Assembly: GCF_023078275.1 (NCBI RefSeq)
Contig: NC_062996.1
Location: 4,216,001-4,280,000, forward strand
Origin: Leguminivora glycinivorella
Taxonomy: Eukaryota > Arthropoda > Insecta > Lepidoptera > Tortricidae
Direction of reading: 5' to 3'
DNA length: 64,000 bases
A model generated the notes under the pieces. It was not told where the DNA came from. It searched no databases and saw only the letters and a list, made by a program, of their open reading frames with translations. The position numbers and the translations under genes are program-made. Below are positions 11,634 through 24,140 of the stretch, in pieces (the first letter of the stretch is position 1; every line of letters starts with the position of its first letter).

Positions 11634-11931
11634 ATATGTAATAGATTTATTTTTTTCTTTAAAGCGTACTGTAAACGTCGTCTTGACAACAGCAACAGCC
11701 GCTCTATTGGCACAATTCCTCGCATTGTGCGTGCAACCTGCCCCATTCACGACCACTTAGGTACGTCGGCTAGCGCGTCCAAAGTTCACCTTTTACAACC
11801 TCTAACTCTAACCACCAAAGGTTATCAACGATACTCGGTGCAATTTTCTTCAAATTATCGTACGTTATCAATAGCATGATTCTCACTCTACAACCGAATA
11901 GCCGAAACTCGGGTTTGATAACGGTACAGCG

Positions 11932-11964
11932 TATAAAGCGCTTGAAGATTCTGTAGTTATATCA
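11932..11964 (+). promoter_or_regulatory. Candidate core promoter (TATA box and initiator)
   Basis: TATAAA at 11932-11937 is followed by an arthropod-type initiator TCAGA whose A is at 11964, about 30 bp from the TATA box, the normal spacing. A moderately GC-rich exon-like stretch with a GTGAGT donor follows. Assignment to ACLY rests on strand, on the splice acceptor just before the ACLY start codon, and on there being no other gene in the window. It is inference without transcript evidence. Confidence 0.4.
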
Positions 11965-12134
11965 GAATAACGTTAGTTTTGCGTGATTTATAGCGGTTCT
12001 AAGTTGGAAAGTTGTACGCGTCGGTTGCGTGTGCGCGCGTCAGTGGAACAAGTGTCAGTTGCCGCTGGACCGTCGAAGCGTTAACACGCGTCGCTCGCGA
12101 GTGATTTGTGACTGTCGTGCCACGACGATAGGAA
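11964..12134 (+). other. Candidate noncoding first exon (5' UTR) of ACLY
   Basis: The stretch from the predicted initiator to a consensus donor GTGAGT at 12135 is less AT-rich than its surroundings and is not visibly repetitive. If joined to the acceptor at 29819-29820 it would give a leader of about 240 nt and a first intron of about 17.7 kb. An alternative initiator TCAGT lies near 12039. The exon could belong to an unrelated noncoding transcript. Confidence 0.35.
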
Positions 12135-12481
12135 GTGAGTGCTGTTGTTTAGTTTATTTTTTTATTTGTATGTTAATTTATGTAAGTGATGCGCAGCGAA
12201 AGGCTACTTGTGTTAGACTTTGTTGGACGTTTCGATGATGTTGGGAAATTTAGAATGTTAACTGTGATTTTTGACTATTGCTTACTGGTTTTTACCGGTG
12301 CCTGTCACTTTCGAATTATTAATAAACGCAAAATCGATGTTCGATAACCGGTTGAATGAAACAACAAGTCAGTGTTACTTGAAAAATACATAATAATTGA
12401 TTGCTACAAAATACCTACGGTGTTTCATTCATATTGTAATTTAAGTCCGGTGAACGAGGAAGTTGATTATAATCACACCAC

Positions 12482-12734
12482 ACTAGCTTTTGCCCGTGGC
12501 TTCGCTCGCATTAAATTCGAAAATTGCGGAATGCTCCATAAGTCCATACAAACTTCCACACTTCATTTCAGTGAAGTGGGGAGTTAGAAAGAGACAAAAA
12601 GTAGCCTACGAGTGTGTGTATGTCCATTCAAGTATCTCCACTGAAAAAATCACGTCAATTCGCTCCGTTTTGCCGTGAAAGACGGACAAACAAACAGGCA
12701 CACACACTTTCCCATTTCTAATATTAGTATGGAT
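12482..12734 (-). mobile_element. CACGGCAAAACGGA-family repeat, long form
   Basis: Reverse copy starting ACTAGCTTTTGCCCGTGGC and ending near TTAGTATGGAT, inside the presumed first intron. Confidence 0.75.
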
Positions 12735-13219
12735 TTATTTACCTGTCTTCAATTCAATACTATAATATGTAGTTAGAAGTTCATATGTTGACCTTATTCC
12801 AAGTTTACGGTATACGGGATATAAAATTACATATATATTTCGGTCAATTTAATTACAAAACATATAAGTGTGTCAAAGGTCATGTGAATACATTTCTAGT
12901 TGACAAAGTAAACAATGAATGAAGTGATTGCTACATGTGGATTTAATTTTTCTGGCCCCTACTTTTTTAATATAGAAAACTTGGTGGTTATTCATTGTAA
13001 AATCTATAAAGGTTATTTTTCTGATATAAAAAAAAAGATTTTTTTATTCAAATTTTAAAATAAAAACAATAACGACAAAAATATGTGTATAAAGCTTTGA
13101 CTGCTATTTTAAACTGAAAGTAGTATTTTTTATGAATTTTAATTTTATTTTACAAAAAAAAACGTATCGTACAAACGCAATTTAATGCCAAAAGGTAAGA
13201 CCATATATGATATTTATTA
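12735..13219. other. AT-rich DNA, nothing recognised
   Basis: Long A and T runs, no frame and no paired repeat. Confidence 0.4.
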
Positions 13220-13220
13220 A

Positions 13221-14609
13221 GACGCTACCGGAGCGAAAATGCTAAAATAGAAAGGAGCCTCCATTTCAATTTGGGAATTTTAGTTAAATATAGTAGTGTT
13301 ATTAACTAATTTATCGAAAAAAAATTGTCCATTCAGAACAACTCAGTTAAAAATTATTGCGAATTTTATTAATCTTTAGAATCTAGGTTCCGCTCTAGAC
13401 TGTTTCCTTCTTCAAAACATAATCAATCGTAACAAAATTTGAGAATCTGAATAACAATGAAATAATCTGTGTCGGACCGTTTAGTTTTTTTGGCTAATTG
13501 TTAACAATTTTGAATACCACACCTTTTTTGAGCCATAATCAATAGGGCCGTTTTTATAATAGAAGTTTTTGATGGGCTCTAGCGTCTTTAAAAATAAGAA
13601 TATCAAAAAAAATTAAAACGGTCCGACATAGATAAAAATAATAATAATCTGTGTTGAAAAAATCGTTGCTCTATCTTCAAAAACCAGGGAGGAAATAGTC
13701 GAGAGCGTTTGTATGGAGAATTGACCCTCCTGTATCGTCTTAAACACTTTCAGTCTGTGCTATAAAAATCGCTCCCAACTGAACTTGCTCTGTCTCTAGC
13801 ACAGTCAATAATTAAATTTTATGCCAAAATTGTTATTTTCGCCAAAAACACCATTGGTCTCATATTAGAAATGTGTAGGTATCTAAAAGAGTATTGGCTC
13901 GAACACGACCATTTGTCGCTTACATTAGATATTTAAATATACGGCTTTGACGTCTGCAGACCGGTTATTAACCAAACAACGCGCAGGCAAATACATCTAC
14001 ACATCTCATCGATTCGGAGGCCTTATGAATTATTGTTTAAGTTCAAAGGACAATAATCCTTCCCGGCGTCTACCAAGTGTCCCTAAAACCATAAATTAAG
14101 ACGTTACAGGAGCGAAAATGCTAAAATGGAAGCCCTCCTTGAAATTTGGGAATTTTAGTTAAATATACTAGTGTTATTAACTAGATTTATCGAAAAAAAA
14201 TTGTCCATTCACAACAACTCGGTTAATAGATATTACGAAAAAATCTTTAAAATCAAGGTTCCGCTCTCGACTGTTTCCTCCTTCAAAACTCAATGAATCG
14301 TAACGAAACCTGAATAACAATGACATTATCTGTGTCGGACCGTTTAGTTTTTTTGGCTAATTGTTACCAATTTTGAATAACAGAACTTTTTTGCGCCATA
14401 ATCATTAAGGCCGTTTTTGGAAATTTTTGATTGGCTCTAGCGTCTTTAAAAATAAGAATATAAAAAAAATCAAAACGGTCCGACACAGATAAAAATAATA
14501 ATAATCTGCGTTGAAAAAATTATTGCTCTATCTTCAAAAACCAGGCAGGAAATAGTCGAGAGCGTTTGTATGGAATGGAGAATTGACCCCTCCTGTATCG
14601 TCTTAAATA
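13221..14609. repeat. Direct duplication of a roughly 520-bp block
   Basis: Copy 1 (13221-13745) and copy 2 (14100-14609) both run from a GGAGCGAAAATGCTAAAAT start to CCTGTATCGTCTTAAA with scattered substitutions and small indels. About 350 bp of different sequence separates them. No coding capacity. The spacing suggests an old segmental duplication or two insertions of one element. Confidence 0.8.
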
Positions 14610-14642
14610 TAAGATTATGCGACTGCCTAAAGACGTGCAAAA

Positions 14643-14804
14643 AGTAGATGGCGCCACTAAAAATGCCTTGTTGCCATCGATTACTTGTAGACGGCGTTAA
14701 GTGTCACTTTCGAGCCATACATCTATGTCGAAAGTCACACTTAACGCCATCTACAGGTAAGTATAATCGATGGCAACAAGGCATTTTAGTGGCGCCATCT
14801 ACTT
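14643..14804. mobile_element. Palindromic MITE with AAGTAGATGGCGCCACTAAA ends
   Basis: The two arms pair over most of 162 bp (GATGGCGCCAC at the left, GTGGCGCCATC at the right). A diverged copy is at 46759-46914 in ACLY intron 11. The short frame over it is incidental. Confidence 0.8.
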
Positions 14805-15380
14805 TCTCTCGAAAATCTTTTCGCACTACATCTGTAATTTATAAAACGTAAAGAAAAGAAAAGAAAAAAGTGCCAATATCTCGAAAACCATAACAATTTC
14901 ATTGTAGTTTTATCTGTAAATAGAATTTGGTTCTTATGGCAGATGAATGACTTAAAAACCCTTCAGACTGTATAACATATTATTCGTAGGTAATAATATT
15001 ATTTAGCAAATCGAGTTATTCGAGGTCATATACCGCAAGGCGAGAGGCGTTTAAAAAAAGTAAATCCTAAAAACACAATTCTAGACCCAGAATTTAAACG
15101 TAAAATTGGGGCGTATAAATAAAAAATAGGATTTGGGGTCAAAAGATTTTTATCAATATTATAGAGTTGACTACTTTGACTAGTCGCTGACAGTTATGAC
15201 ATCTGAATGACATGACTTTGACAGGGTGTATAAAGGACGTATTTTAAATTATGTAGAAAGTGAAGATATTTTGAACAATGGAAAATTTTACATGATTCGT
15301 TTTGATTTAATTAAACAATACAGAAAATAACGAAAAGTTTCATAATTTTACATATATTAAAATAAAGTTTTGTTGTTTTG
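14805..15380. other. AT-rich DNA, nothing recognised
   Basis: No frame, RNA gene or clear repeat. Confidence 0.4.
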
Positions 15381-15608
15381 AGGCACTGGTCCCACCGCGA
15401 GCTAGTAAGCTATGAGCTATCGGCTATAAAAGCGAACAAAAGATAAGCATTCCCGTGCAAATAAAAGAGACACGGCGATTTTGATAGCTCACCGCTGGGC
15501 GAGTAACTATAAACATCGCCGTGTCTCTTTTATTTACACGGGAGTGCTTATCTTTTGTTCGTTTCTATAGCCGAAAGCTCATACTAGCTCGCGGTGGGAC
15601 CAGTGCCT
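15381..15608. mobile_element. 228-bp palindromic MITE (AGGCACTGGTCCCACCGCGA ends)
   Basis: It begins AGGCACTGGTCCCACCGCGA and ends with the complement; inner arms contain GAGACACGGCGAT / ATCGCCGTGTCTC. Copies in ACLY lie at 45137-45374 and at 36232-36637, where a second element interrupts it. Confidence 0.85.
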
Positions 15609-15772
15609 AAGACCTGTGGAAATTGTATTGTGTAATTGTTTTTAACAATTCATACAATACATATTTAAGAGATAATATTGGTGATGACATTCTTATCAAA
15701 TAAACATAATAAGTACGATCTGATTCACAAACATATCTACAATCCAACATGCCAAAATAGTAGATTACATTT

Positions 15773-16010
15773 GACGACCGGTCTGGCCTAGCGGGTAGTG
15801 ACCCTGCCTGCTAAGCCGCGGTCCCGGGTTCGATCCCGGTAAGGGTATTTATTTGTGTGATAAACACAGATATTTGTTCCTGAGTCATGGGTGTTTTATA
15901 TGTATATAAGTATTTGTATATTATATATATCGTTGTCTGAGTACCCACAACACAAGCCTTCTTGAGCTTACCGTGGAGTCAATCTGTGTAAGAATGTTGA
16001 TATTTTTTTT
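15773..16010 (+). mobile_element. tRNA-derived SINE (GACGACCGGTCTGG family)
   Basis: The head has an A-box-like TGGCCTAGCGGGTAGTG and a B-box GGTTCGATCCC, then a body with TTTGTGTGATAAACACAGAT and a T-rich tail. Copies: 44302-44480 plus 44670-44755 (interrupted), 62131-62375 (reverse) and a decayed one at 29531-29640. Confidence 0.8.
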
Positions 16011-16230
16011 TTTATATCCCTAGGTCAGTAAAGTAAGAAATGTCTCAGATCACATGTATAATGTGGGCCGAGGCGGAGTCGAAGTCAACAAACATGTGAT
16101 CTGATGCTTCTTTATTTACTGGCCAAGGTGTGTATACTATTTTTTTGTTCGACAAAAACAGGAAGCGGTATAACTTCGTTTAGCGCAGTGGCCAGAAATT
16201 TAACAAGTCTACTAACCTACTCCCTTATAC

Positions 16231-16461
16231 CACAGTATAATAAAGAGTACTAACGTACAGTATGGCCACTCCCGCTCCCCGCTGAAAGTGTCGCCCACCC
16301 CCTCTCGGTTACCTCACAGTTACCGCCTGTCAAAAACGCGAACAGTCGACCTGTCATGTTTCACTCATACAAGCATGGTACGTGTTCACCTACACGAGCT
16401 TAGACTGTGTGCTAGGAACGCGCCTCTTTCATATATTTGATCGCCAGTGTCCGATGTGTAC
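16231..16461 (+). mobile_element. CACA-end element, copy 3
   Basis: A full-length copy starting CACAGTATAATAAAGAGTAC and ending near CCGATGTGTA. It is flanked by CTTATAC on both sides, a 7-bp target duplication. Confidence 0.8.
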
Positions 16462-18690
16462 TTATACACTATAGAGCTAAGAATATTCTAGATATCCTTA
16501 ATGTTTTCTCCAATTCAACTTTATTCAATAATTGTCTTATTCCTCCTAATGAGATTCATGAAACTGATTTCCAATAATTAAATAACATCATTATTAATGT
16601 AATGATTATCATGATAAATTAACATCAATTAGGGCCAATTGCATCAACCACATTTGACAGACACATCATCGTCACGCAGCAGACGTCTATTAAACTTCCC
16701 ATATAATAAAAGTTAACGAACGCTTTAACGGTGACAGACGGTTTATTGCAACCGACCCTTAGAACTAGTACATTAAGTAACTACTAACTACAATAACACG
16801 TAACATTACTTGTCGACTCAAAAATGTACAGGAAATATCAGTGTCATGTCATGTGTCAAGTTAGTAAAATAGGCGCCTGGTTGTTCCCATTCACATAATT
16901 TAAGCCTATACACGGTGTAATGCAAGGAACTCGAAATATTTAAACGTCAGTGTATTCCTGGTCAAATTTAAGGCGCCTACTGAGTAGCTTCACCGAACGA
17001 TAATGGCCGATCTGTTATTGTCACTTTCTAGTTCTACTGCTAACTGACAGGCAGTGGCAATGCTCCCACTAAAATGTCATATAAACTTTATTGAAATGAT
17101 GTTAACTTTCATAGTTTACAGACACTAATTTACAGAGTTAAACAAAAAAAATCTTATATTTATCTATCTATACCTTATTGGGCATAAAATAATAAGTACA
17201 AGTGGTAGACTTAATGCTTAAAGGCATTCTCTACCTGTCAACCACTCAGTCAAGAAAATCATTTGTTAGGTTATGACAGAACGGAGTGACGTCTAAAATT
17301 CTAAATATCTAAATGACCCTTAGTTGTCAACAGGTTACAAGTTACACTAGTAAACAAGATCTAGGTTTTACAAAAAAGTCATATTTAGTGCCAGTTTTCA
17401 ATTCATTTACTAATAACATTTACATATTACTAGACTACACTATTATTTTTATTTAGAATTTATTACGTAATTTTTGACGATCATGATGAGAAGATAAACA
17501 TAATTTTGACATGTAGCAAATTTATAGTGTAATTTTTATCATGAAATAAAGAAATCTAATCTAATCATACTTCTTGTGTACAAATATATGTATGAAAAAA
17601 TGCCTGGTAATATTTTCGGGGTTCTCAGGTTACACCATGTATAAGCTTGTGCATTGTGAAGTGTGTCTACAACAATTTCATTGTTCTGTCTTCTGACCTT
17701 GCCTACAAGCTTCATACCAGAGGGCAAGAAGCTAATTGCCTCTACATTCACGAGAAAAACTATAATAACTATAATGAGAAAAAGAAACAAATATTTTATC
17801 AAGACATAGGACTTCCGTCATTTTATCCGATCTCCGTCATCCGATATTTTCCACACAGAATTAGATTTAGATAAAAGAAACAAGTTCATCTATTTATATG
17901 TCAGATTTTGTCTGAAGTTACTTGCCTGTGAGTGTTCATAATATTTTGGCCCTTTGTTCAATTAATTTTTATACTCGTAATATATTAACGCAACGAGGCA
18001 TGTTTAATGTTTTTGTTGACTTCAACTTACAAAAATTGACGCCCGAAAGCTGCAAGCTGCGATTAAAGACGGACAACTCAGTGGATTGTACTGAGTTCAT
18101 TTGACACGCTAAGTAGAATTTGTTGATATATGATATATATGACGTCTGTGTCTGCGACCCTCTCCCAGTGTTGGTGGTCAATATAAAAGGCAATCATGTC
18201 CCTCTTTACGGCTATACGGACCAAATTCTCACGGGTTTGGATCGGATTCGGATCGGAAGATTCAGAAGTAGTACGAAACCGCTCACATTCAATCCGGATC
18301 TCTTTGTTGACATAATTATTGAAAGTTATTAGAGTTAGTCATCTAAATCAGATTACAATTAAAAAATACATTCTGACTATGGAAAATGTTGCCTAATCCA
18401 TTCATGAGTTCTGTCCATCTATACAATGTATGGTATGTATAATAGAGGCATGGTTGTCTCACTTTTCTTGGTCTACAAAAAAAATACCGAGGTGGTTTAA
18501 AAATAAAATATCACAGTCTGTGATATTTGCAAAGATATTTACACGGATACCGTAACACCGTACCATTTTATGATTTTAGTAACAGGCGAACTTTTTTCAA
18601 AGTATGTATTTAATTTACTTACTTAGTGATAAATGATAATCATGTGCAATCAACGTTTATTAATATGTAAGTAGATATTTTATAGGGATT
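16462..18690. other. AT-rich DNA with minor repeat fragments
   Basis: No gene recognised. A fragment near 17200-17250 (TTAATGC...GGCATTCTCTACC...CAACCA) recurs at 56060-56100. Frames of 60-87 codons at 17539-18332 overlap on both strands and show no domain. Confidence 0.4.
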
Positions 18691-19445
18691 CTAGATGGAA
18701 TGGACATGGGCCTCGTTGCATTTGAAACATGTGGATTCTTTTGTCATAGAAAACTACTTACATTCTTTGATCTTTATTACAACGGCGATATGTAGATTAC
18801 ACATAGCCTTGACTTCTACGGTACTTAGGAAACATTATTCTATTCCAACTTCGTTTACGATACGTCACATTGTTGACGTTTGTTTTGAGGATTCATTTGT
18901 CCTCTTTTTTAAAACTATACATATGTATGTATACAACCTGTTTTTATTGAATTCCGTTAACTTTAAGGGAAGGTTCTTTAGATCAAATACAATTAATTAC
19001 TCTAAGAAACTAGCGCCTTAACTCTTACGGTTATCGAGTTATTAACAAAATAAAGATAATTACTGAACACGTGTGTGACAACCGTTACCAACACAGACGG
19101 GGAGTTACAGAAAATGCGTTCTCCCAAGGGAGTAATGATATTTCAGGTACCGTACAGTCAACCAATTAGAATCCTAGTCCACTCTAGAACTCTGTCGTAT
19201 CGTGCTGTGTGTCGTGCTTTATTTGCTATAGCAGTCACTTTGACTTTTACCACAGAATATATAATAGCTTTTACTGCATTAGGGTTCTACACCCTGTTTT
19301 TATTGAATTCCGTTAACTTTAAGGGAAGGTTCTTTAGATCGAATACAATTAATTTCCCTAAGAAACAAGCATCTTAACTTTTACGGTTATCGAGTATTTA
19401 CAAAAATTTAGATAATTACTGAACACGTGTGTGACAGCCTTTCTT
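18691..19445 (+). repeat. Two direct copies of a roughly 144-bp sequence
   Basis: Copies at about 18937-19080 and 19293-19437 run from CCTGTTTTTATTGAATTCCG to CACGTGTGTGACA and are about 90 percent alike. Both close an open frame (108 and 100 codons, ending 19021 and 19377) with the shared C-terminal text LLNSVNFKGRFFRSNTIN. No known domain is seen. They could be remnants of a duplicated coding exon or of an element's terminal repeats. Confidence 0.6.
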
Positions 19446-19977
19446 TACCAATTCCTAGTGTTATTTGTTTTACATGTGCTGTCAATCACTTGACACTAAC
19501 TTGAATGTAATTCTTAAGGATCTCTCACACTAATAAATTCATTTATTATCTATGAAAACGATGAAAAAATTTTTTTGAAAAAACATGGTGTATAGGTTAG
19601 GATTCAGATTACTCTCGTTTGCAATATCCCCCTCCCTTACGGAATTCACGTTGTACCTACTTCAAGCGATTCTTAATTTAATGTTTTTAGTTCAAATTGA
19701 GTATATTTCATTTACAATCCATTTCCTCATGAGGAAATAACGGCTTATTCCAATAATCCGCTTTGTTATAAAAATGATCGTAGAAAAAGTAATGGAATCC
19801 GGCCATTGAATAATACATTAACATAACAATGAGATTTGTGTTACCATTTGAATATAGAATTACGCAATAGTATTCGGTGTAGTGACTTAACGATAGTTGC
19901 AAGAAGTCCAAAAGACTCATGACTGATAACAAAAGGAGTGGAATTCCTTGCCGGCGGCTATTCTTCCGCTCATATAA

Positions 19978-20226
19978 TCTGGCAACCTTCAAATCTAGGG
20001 TAAACAGGCCCAGTAGTAACGCCGCGAAAGGCAGTCTGGCTCTGTCGCGCCAATACGCAAGAGCGATAGTGATAGATATCTACGAGTGTTTCGCTTCGTG
20101 AGCGTTTCGTGAGCCTTTGTGCCATTCGGCTGCGTACCCAGGCATCTTCTGGGCGAGCTCACTCCATCGTAGGCCGCGTCTTTGCCTCTGGCTAGTCTGT
20201 GGTCAAGAGTAAACCCATTTATAAAT
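19978..20226 (+). mobile_element. LINE 3' end split by a MITE
   Basis: The coding tail reads NLATFKSRVNR before the break at about 20010. After the break at about 20140 it continues toward AAACCCATTTATA. The insert is a member of the GCCGAATGGCA MITE family. Other pieces of this LINE tail: 25155-25240 (-), 27372-27462 (-), 28029-28145 (+), 40553-40680 (-) and 62448-62530 (-). Confidence 0.7.
20010..20140. mobile_element. GCCGAATGGCA-family MITE, inside a LINE fragment
   Basis: It contains TTGGCGCGACAGAGCC in reverse and ends GTGCCATTCGGCTGCGTACC. The left end is shortened. It interrupts the LINE tail, so it inserted later. Confidence 0.7.
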
Positions 20227-20570
20227 AAAAATAATATTAAAAAGTCCAAAGAAAAAAATCTCGTTTCATACGATAAGATGCAAACGCGTGAGATTGGATT
20301 ATTTGACACAGATTGTACGCGTGGCCAGCGTACATCTGTGTCGCTCACATCTAGTCTATGGGCTACTATGAAAGTGCGCACACCTGCCTGTCTGTGCACA
20401 CCCTTTTAGTCACATGACTACTATGCTATGTGAACCAATGAACCAGGATTAGTGGATATCATCATGTCTTAGTAGCCCAGAGTCTTCTAAGTAACCTAAC
20501 CTGGGGGATAAAACTGGGATATCACGGCGGGGGTAAAGTTTATTGGGGGAGGGGTAAAATCATGATCCCA

Positions 20571-20736
20571 GTGTGCGTAGCCGAATGTACAAACGCTCAC
20601 GAAACGCTCACGATAATATCTCTTTCGTAGCTATCTATCTTTATCGCTCTTGCGTATTGGCGCGACAGAGCCAGATTAAATTACTGCGGCGTTTCGGTGG
20701 CGTTTCGCGTCGCAAATATGCCACTGGGTACACCCC
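20571..20736. mobile_element. GCCGAATGGCA-family MITE
   Basis: Begins GTGTGCGTAGCCGAATG and ends with a diverged complement (ATGCCACTGGGTACAC). Copies at 47331-47475 and 54096-54260, and an end fragment at 36014-36067 inside the exon-3 array. Confidence 0.7.
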
Positions 20737-21931
20737 CAGAAGTATATCACCCTTCGATTCAAGTTTATATATTCGATTCGCGAAGCGGCACTACGTGTAC
20801 GGTAGTCAAATGAAATTTGTCACGGCGTTAGGTACGAGGTAGGCTACGAGCGACCTGCGACCCCACTTGACGTCACGGCTGTATACATTACGCGCAAGGT
20901 GCAGAGAAATCACGTACGAAATTAGTGATTATCTGCGTAGATATGGGTATAATCTTTATACTATAAGGTATAGTGGGACAATTACGACTGTGGGACCAAT
21001 TTCAACTACTCGATTTCGATTTTCGGTTTTCGATTTTGTTATTTTTCGCTATCGAAGTGTGACACCGATTTAAGGTAATTTTGCCACATAAGCCAAACTA
21101 GTAATTAGCAGAAAACAATTAAGAGGGCTTTCATGTGTACCGTGTGTGGTATCAAATTAAAGGGATTTGCGCGTAGTTTATAAATATATAACATATTATA
21201 GGACTTTTTCTACTTGATCTAAAAAAAATTGAGAAAATGTCCAGAAGTGGTAATAATTATGACGGTGAAGACTCGTTTTCAAAAAATTGCCAAAAATATA
21301 TAATACAAAATGTATAATCACTAAGACGTAGGAGCAATTTAAGTAAACCTTTCAGATTAATTTAGTACAAAAATAACTTCCGATGTGATGTAGATTTTCA
21401 AAGAAACTGTCACTTAATTTTAGGTAATTTCTGAAAAAAATTGAATTCGTCTTAGTCTCATTTACTCTTTTTCAAAACCTTATAATAAAAATGTAGTCTG
21501 AGAAGATTGTAGTACAGGATATACGTATTATAAATTTACCAGTTTCAGTATTCAAAATTGTCCTTTACAAATAAGATCGACTAATTCAGCGTTATACGCG
21601 GGTTTTCCTAAACGTGCATCAGATAAAAATTCATAATTAATTTAGTGAGTTAGTTTTCAAAAATCCAGTCTCAGCCAGATAAGAATCAAGATAACAATAT
21701 GTTTTAATTGAAACTTGAATTAAATATATCTATTTGACAACGGAAAGTATATACTATACTCACCGACTAAAACTATCAATTTTACACTATTTTGACGTTT
21801 TTCTTGAAAGCACCCTTAATATATTCCCCGTAAGTATATAGTCAACCATAAATTAGAGCATTACGTTAGTGACTCTCTCTTTCTCTCCCTAAAAGTGTGA
21901 CATAATTAATGGATATGATGACTTTATTATG
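20737..21931. other. Intergenic or intronic DNA, nothing recognised
   Basis: Frames of 68-89 codons near 20573-21073 overlap a MITE and low-complexity text. No domain or RNA gene is seen. Confidence 0.4.
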
Positions 21932-22099
21932 AACTAGCTTTTTTCCTCGGCTTCGCTCGCGTAAATTCGAAAATTGAGGAATGCTCTATACAAACTTGCA
22001 CCCCTCATTTTAGGGAAGTGGGGGGTTATAGAGAGACAAAAAGTAGCCTATGTCTATGTCACTCTTCATCCCTTCAATTATTTCTTAGCAAAAAAAATG
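21932..22099 (-). mobile_element. CACGGCAAAACGGA-family repeat, truncated
   Basis: Reverse copy starting AACTAGCTTTTTTCCTCGG. The part with the CACGGCAAAACGGA core is missing. Confidence 0.65.
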
Positions 22100-22970
22100 G
22101 CCTACGGGCCGAACCAGGTAATATGCAGATATTTAAGTAATGTCGATACAAACTCCACATTATACCAAAGTTTCATCCTTGAGAAAATGAGGAAGGTCTG
22201 GCGATTCTGTTAGTAGAATTTAAATCGCTAGTAGTGGAGATATTATTGAACGAATTTCAGGAAATCGAATGGCCGAGATTCAAAAATCGGCCCACACTGG
22301 TCTAACATCCCCAACGTTTAACGCTTAATTTTCTGAACCAATACCTTCTTTTCTGTATGTGTTCGAATAACCACGTTTGTGTAGGGCCTTAGGAGCGTGT
22401 CACATATTTTCGGCCTTCGAACTCGTATAACATGTTATTTCTGGTGACTGTATATCAGCAGCGGCTGATACATACAAGCCGATTCCCACAGGTTTGCCTA
22501 AAATTGATTACTTGTAGGTTTCTTTTATGTTGCCTAGCAGAAATTTTCACCAGCCGCCACTGCTGTATATGGTAATTATTATTTCTTACTATCAATAACT
22601 TTATATGCTATGTATATACATCTGCGTAAACATACACATATTGGTTCATATGCTTAAAACGATTGTGTCTTACTTACTTGTTTGCACAGTTCGGCTGTTG
22701 CAGAAGGCCAAATAATTAACACTTACTGTCGAAAACATGTATGACTTGCAGATACCTGATATCTTGTTTTATTAATGGAATCGGTAAACTATTCAACGAT
22801 TGTACCCATAAGATGTTTAAAGTCCACTTTAGTTGTATGGTCTACGTCATCGCATCGTCATATTTGCGGAAGCAACGTCAACTTCTGAGTTCTGACAACT
22901 GTTCTTTTTGATTTTTAAGCAATCTATTATATTTTTAATTTAAATTTAGCCGAGTCGATAGACTTATCTA
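22100..22970. other. AT-rich DNA with one repeat fragment
   Basis: About 22195-22300 is the inverted counterpart of 4225-4325. The rest shows no recognisable feature. Confidence 0.4.
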
Positions 22971-23219
22971 AGGGCATTTTCAGATTTTGGGTCCCCCCAA
23001 TTAGCGTAAGTTGTTAACAAAAATGAACTCGCTGTCAGTTTTGTGACGACAATTAAGCATAAAATCTGTCTAAAAGTTAACTTTTTTCACATTCTGAATG
23101 TAGGTCGCTTAAAGTTTATGTAATTAACACAAAAACAATATTTTTATTGAAATTCCATACTTAATTATCGTCACAAAACTTACGCTAATTGGGGGGTCCC
23201 AAATTCTGAAAATGCCCCT
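22971..23219. mobile_element. About 250-bp MITE with long TIRs
   Basis: The left end TAAGGGCATTTTCAGATTTT and right end AATTCTGAAAATGCCCCTAA pair, and the pairing extends through GGGTCCCCCCAATTAGCGTAAG. No coding capacity. Confidence 0.75.
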
Positions 23220-24000
23220 AAGCACCTCATAGATCCTTCTGGTGACCAGAGAGCTGGCTAATATTTCACTCAGCGGATCAGCATTGCTATCCAGCTGGGC
23301 ATTGCGGCCAGCCTTCTGGGCACCTTGCCTAACGATTTATTATTTAAATTATGTTATTCAGTAAAATCCTTTTTTTTTAAACTTCCTGAGATTCTTCCCA
23401 ATTTTTCCATCACGGAGCAATATAGTTCCTGATCTTTAGGAGGCGTATGCTGAGTTAAAGTTAACTCAAATAATGTCATCATAGTCAACAATATTAAAAA
23501 CATAGTTTTCTTTGTATTGATATTCCTTTTTACAATATTTTGTTCAGGCTTTATATCAATCCTTAGCTATTCTTTCTCTTTTATAAATTTGGTAATCCTT
23601 CTTGAGCTTACCGTGAGAATATCCTAAAATTTATTTATACAATCAATGAATTTTGCATAAAACTGAACATTAGATAGAGAATTCGCTAAACTATTTCGCC
23701 CGTGAACTTTTCCATCAATTAGAAAATCGCAATTATAAAGTCATCAACAACCAGTCCATTCCGTTACGAGAGTGGATCGAGGACTCAAGCTATATCGCCG
23801 ACCATACACGTTAGCCTCATTTTCCTCCATGGATATTTAACATTATTGAACATCGAACCCACAGCTAATGCCTCTGATGTACACATGTAGCGGCGAGGGT
23901 GCTGGGTGTCCTTTATTTTGCAAATGGACAAAAATAAAAATTACATCAATTAAAATTGTATTATAATAAGTATAAGAGTACCTATGGTCAGAATCATAGC
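23220..24000. other. AT-rich DNA, nothing recognised
   Basis: A stub of the GACGACCGGTCTGG SINE body (CTTCTTGAGCTTACCGTG) lies near 23598. Otherwise no feature. Confidence 0.4.
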
Positions 24001-24140
24001 TGGGCATTAACTCGTTAATCCGTTAATCGTTAATTAACGAAGTTAACATTTCGATTAACGGATTAACAAGTTAACTTTAAAAATGTTAACGGATTCGTTA
24101 ACTTCCGTTAAATTTCATCGAGTCCGTTAATCGTTAATCC
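24001..24140. repeat. TTAACG-rich repeat
   Basis: A run of imperfect GTTAATCGTTAATTAACG units with internal inverted symmetry, typical of a small MITE or degenerate microsatellite. Confidence 0.6.

Noticed and set aside
18937..19437. TRIM (miniature LTR retrotransposon) with 144-bp LTRs
   Set aside because: The TG...CA edges are suggestive, but I found no target duplication, primer-binding site or polypurine tract.
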